Shown here in pieces: positions 38,882 to 39,331 of a stretch of 39,331 nucleotides of DNA (positions are counted from its first letter, which is position 1; each line of letters begins with the position of its first letter). The notes under the pieces were generated by a model, which worked only from the letters and a program-made list of their open reading frames with translations, was not told the origin of the DNA and ran no database searches. The position numbers and the translations under genes were made by a program. The stretch spans positions 1-39,331 of IMG/VR virus record IMGVR_UViG_3300028400_000002; one strand, given 5' to 3'. The stretch is from a virus.

Positions 38882-39269
38882 CAGCTTTCTCCATCTTCTC
38901 TTTTCCGCAAGCTCGACACTTGTAGAATGACTCATACATGGTGTGACCAGTCTTCCCCCACATATGGTTATCCGCTGGGCACTGATTCCTGCCCCACTCC
39001 TTGATCTGCTCCTCAGTCATTTCTTCAGGACAGTACTCCAGCATGAGGCGGTCGATCTTTGCTTGTTGTGCATTCAACGAAGCAAGCAAGCCGTCTATAA
39101 CTTTGTTCAAATTGTGAATTTGTTTGTCTCTCCACGCCAATTCCATAGCAATGTCGCCTTTGTAATGGAGATTTTCTGCGGTCATAGCCTCCATGTGGCG
39201 AGAAAACCAAGGTTGAAGTTCATAAGGATTACGCACTGCGTAGAGTTTTTCCTCAATTTCATGCGCCAT
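38874..39269 (-). CDS. Hypothetical zinc-finger protein, 131 aa
   Basis: MAHEIEEKLYAVRNPYELQPWFSRHMEAMTAENLHYKGDIAMELAWRDKQIHNLNKVIDGLL... The middle is a coiled coil and the C-terminus has CPADNH plus CRACGKEK, a zinc-binding pair set. The first 12 codons recur at positions 1-36 because of the terminal repeat. Its ATG overlaps the stop of the gene at 26-289 across the circle join. Function unknown. Confidence 0.65.
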   Translation of the reverse strand: MAHEIEEKLYAVRNPYELQPWFSRHMEAMTAENLHYKGDIAMELAWRDKQIHNLNKVIDGLLASLNAQQAKIDRLMLEYCPEEMTEEQIKEWGRNQCPADNHMWGKTGHTMYESFYKCRACGKEKMEKADE

Positions 39270-39331
39270 TTTCTATCTCCGATTCAAGAGTAGTTGTAGG
39301 CTTCCGCACAAGATCAAATTCAGGCATAGGC
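39234..39331. repeat. Terminal direct repeat (right copy)
   Basis: Exact copy of bases 1-98. Joining the two copies makes the leftward gene series continuous: the gene starting at 39269 is followed by the gene ending at 26, whose stop overlaps that start region. This continuity supports one closed genome of about 39,233 unique bases. Confidence 0.9.

Noticed and set aside
1-39331. tRNA genes, CRISPR arrays, integrase with attachment site, insertion sequences
   Set aside because: I saw no cloverleaf with CCA-type acceptor pairing, no regular spaced repeats, and no recombinase or transposase motifs. The structured leaders at 709-828 and 1064-1149 do not fold as tRNA.

Overview
The window is a complete or near-complete genome of a tailed, podovirus-type bacteriophage, assembled as a circle. 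The first 98 bases are repeated exactly as the last 98, leaving about 39.2 kb of unique sequence. Supporting evidence is a TerS/TerL/portal module, a P22 gp10-like tail hub with no tape-measure or sheath gene, large internal virion (ejection) proteins, and T7-like DNA enzymes (PolA-family polymerase, TOPRIM primase, DnaB-type helicase, endonuclease I, amidase, exonuclease). I see no integrase, repressor or phage RNA polymerase, so a lytic phage using host RNA polymerase is likely. The host cannot be named from the sequence; Shine-Dalgarno sites are conventional, so it is bacterial.

Layout: one roughly 1 kb gene-poor control region (about 5042-6092) drives two divergent blocks. The rightward block (6093-25066) carries terminase, portal, minor virion proteins, scaffold, major capsid protein, tail adaptor, tail hub, collar fibre, three ejection proteins and a lysis cassette (coiled-coil membrane protein, secreted protein, holin). 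The leftward block runs from 4983 to the left edge, continues across the circle join, and goes from 39269 down to 25127. It carries many small unknown genes, a TOPRIM primase, a methyltransferase-like protein, helicase, split PolA polymerase, SSB-like protein, exonuclease, amidase, endonuclease I, phosphoesterase, ThyX, a class II (B12) ribonucleotide reductase, MazG-like pyrophosphohydrolase and a terminal HTH protein. The two blocks converge at 25067-25126.

Unusual content: (1) a repeated structured RNA element in the leaders of three consecutive small genes at 459-1149, two copies of which keep the same outer stem while their internal hairpins differ in sequence and both form a loop pseudoknot; (2) a group I-type intron carrying a LAGLIDADG endonuclease inside the major capsid gene, with exact splice sites inferred; (3) a DNA polymerase split between exonuclease and palm domains at a TAATG overlap; (4) an HNH endonuclease whose last codons copy the redox tail of the adjacent reductase; (5) a hairpin-rich segment and paired palindromes in the control region; (6) a Lar-like gene broken by an in-frame amber codon. 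About a dozen short genes were found by reading both strands between the longer ORFs.
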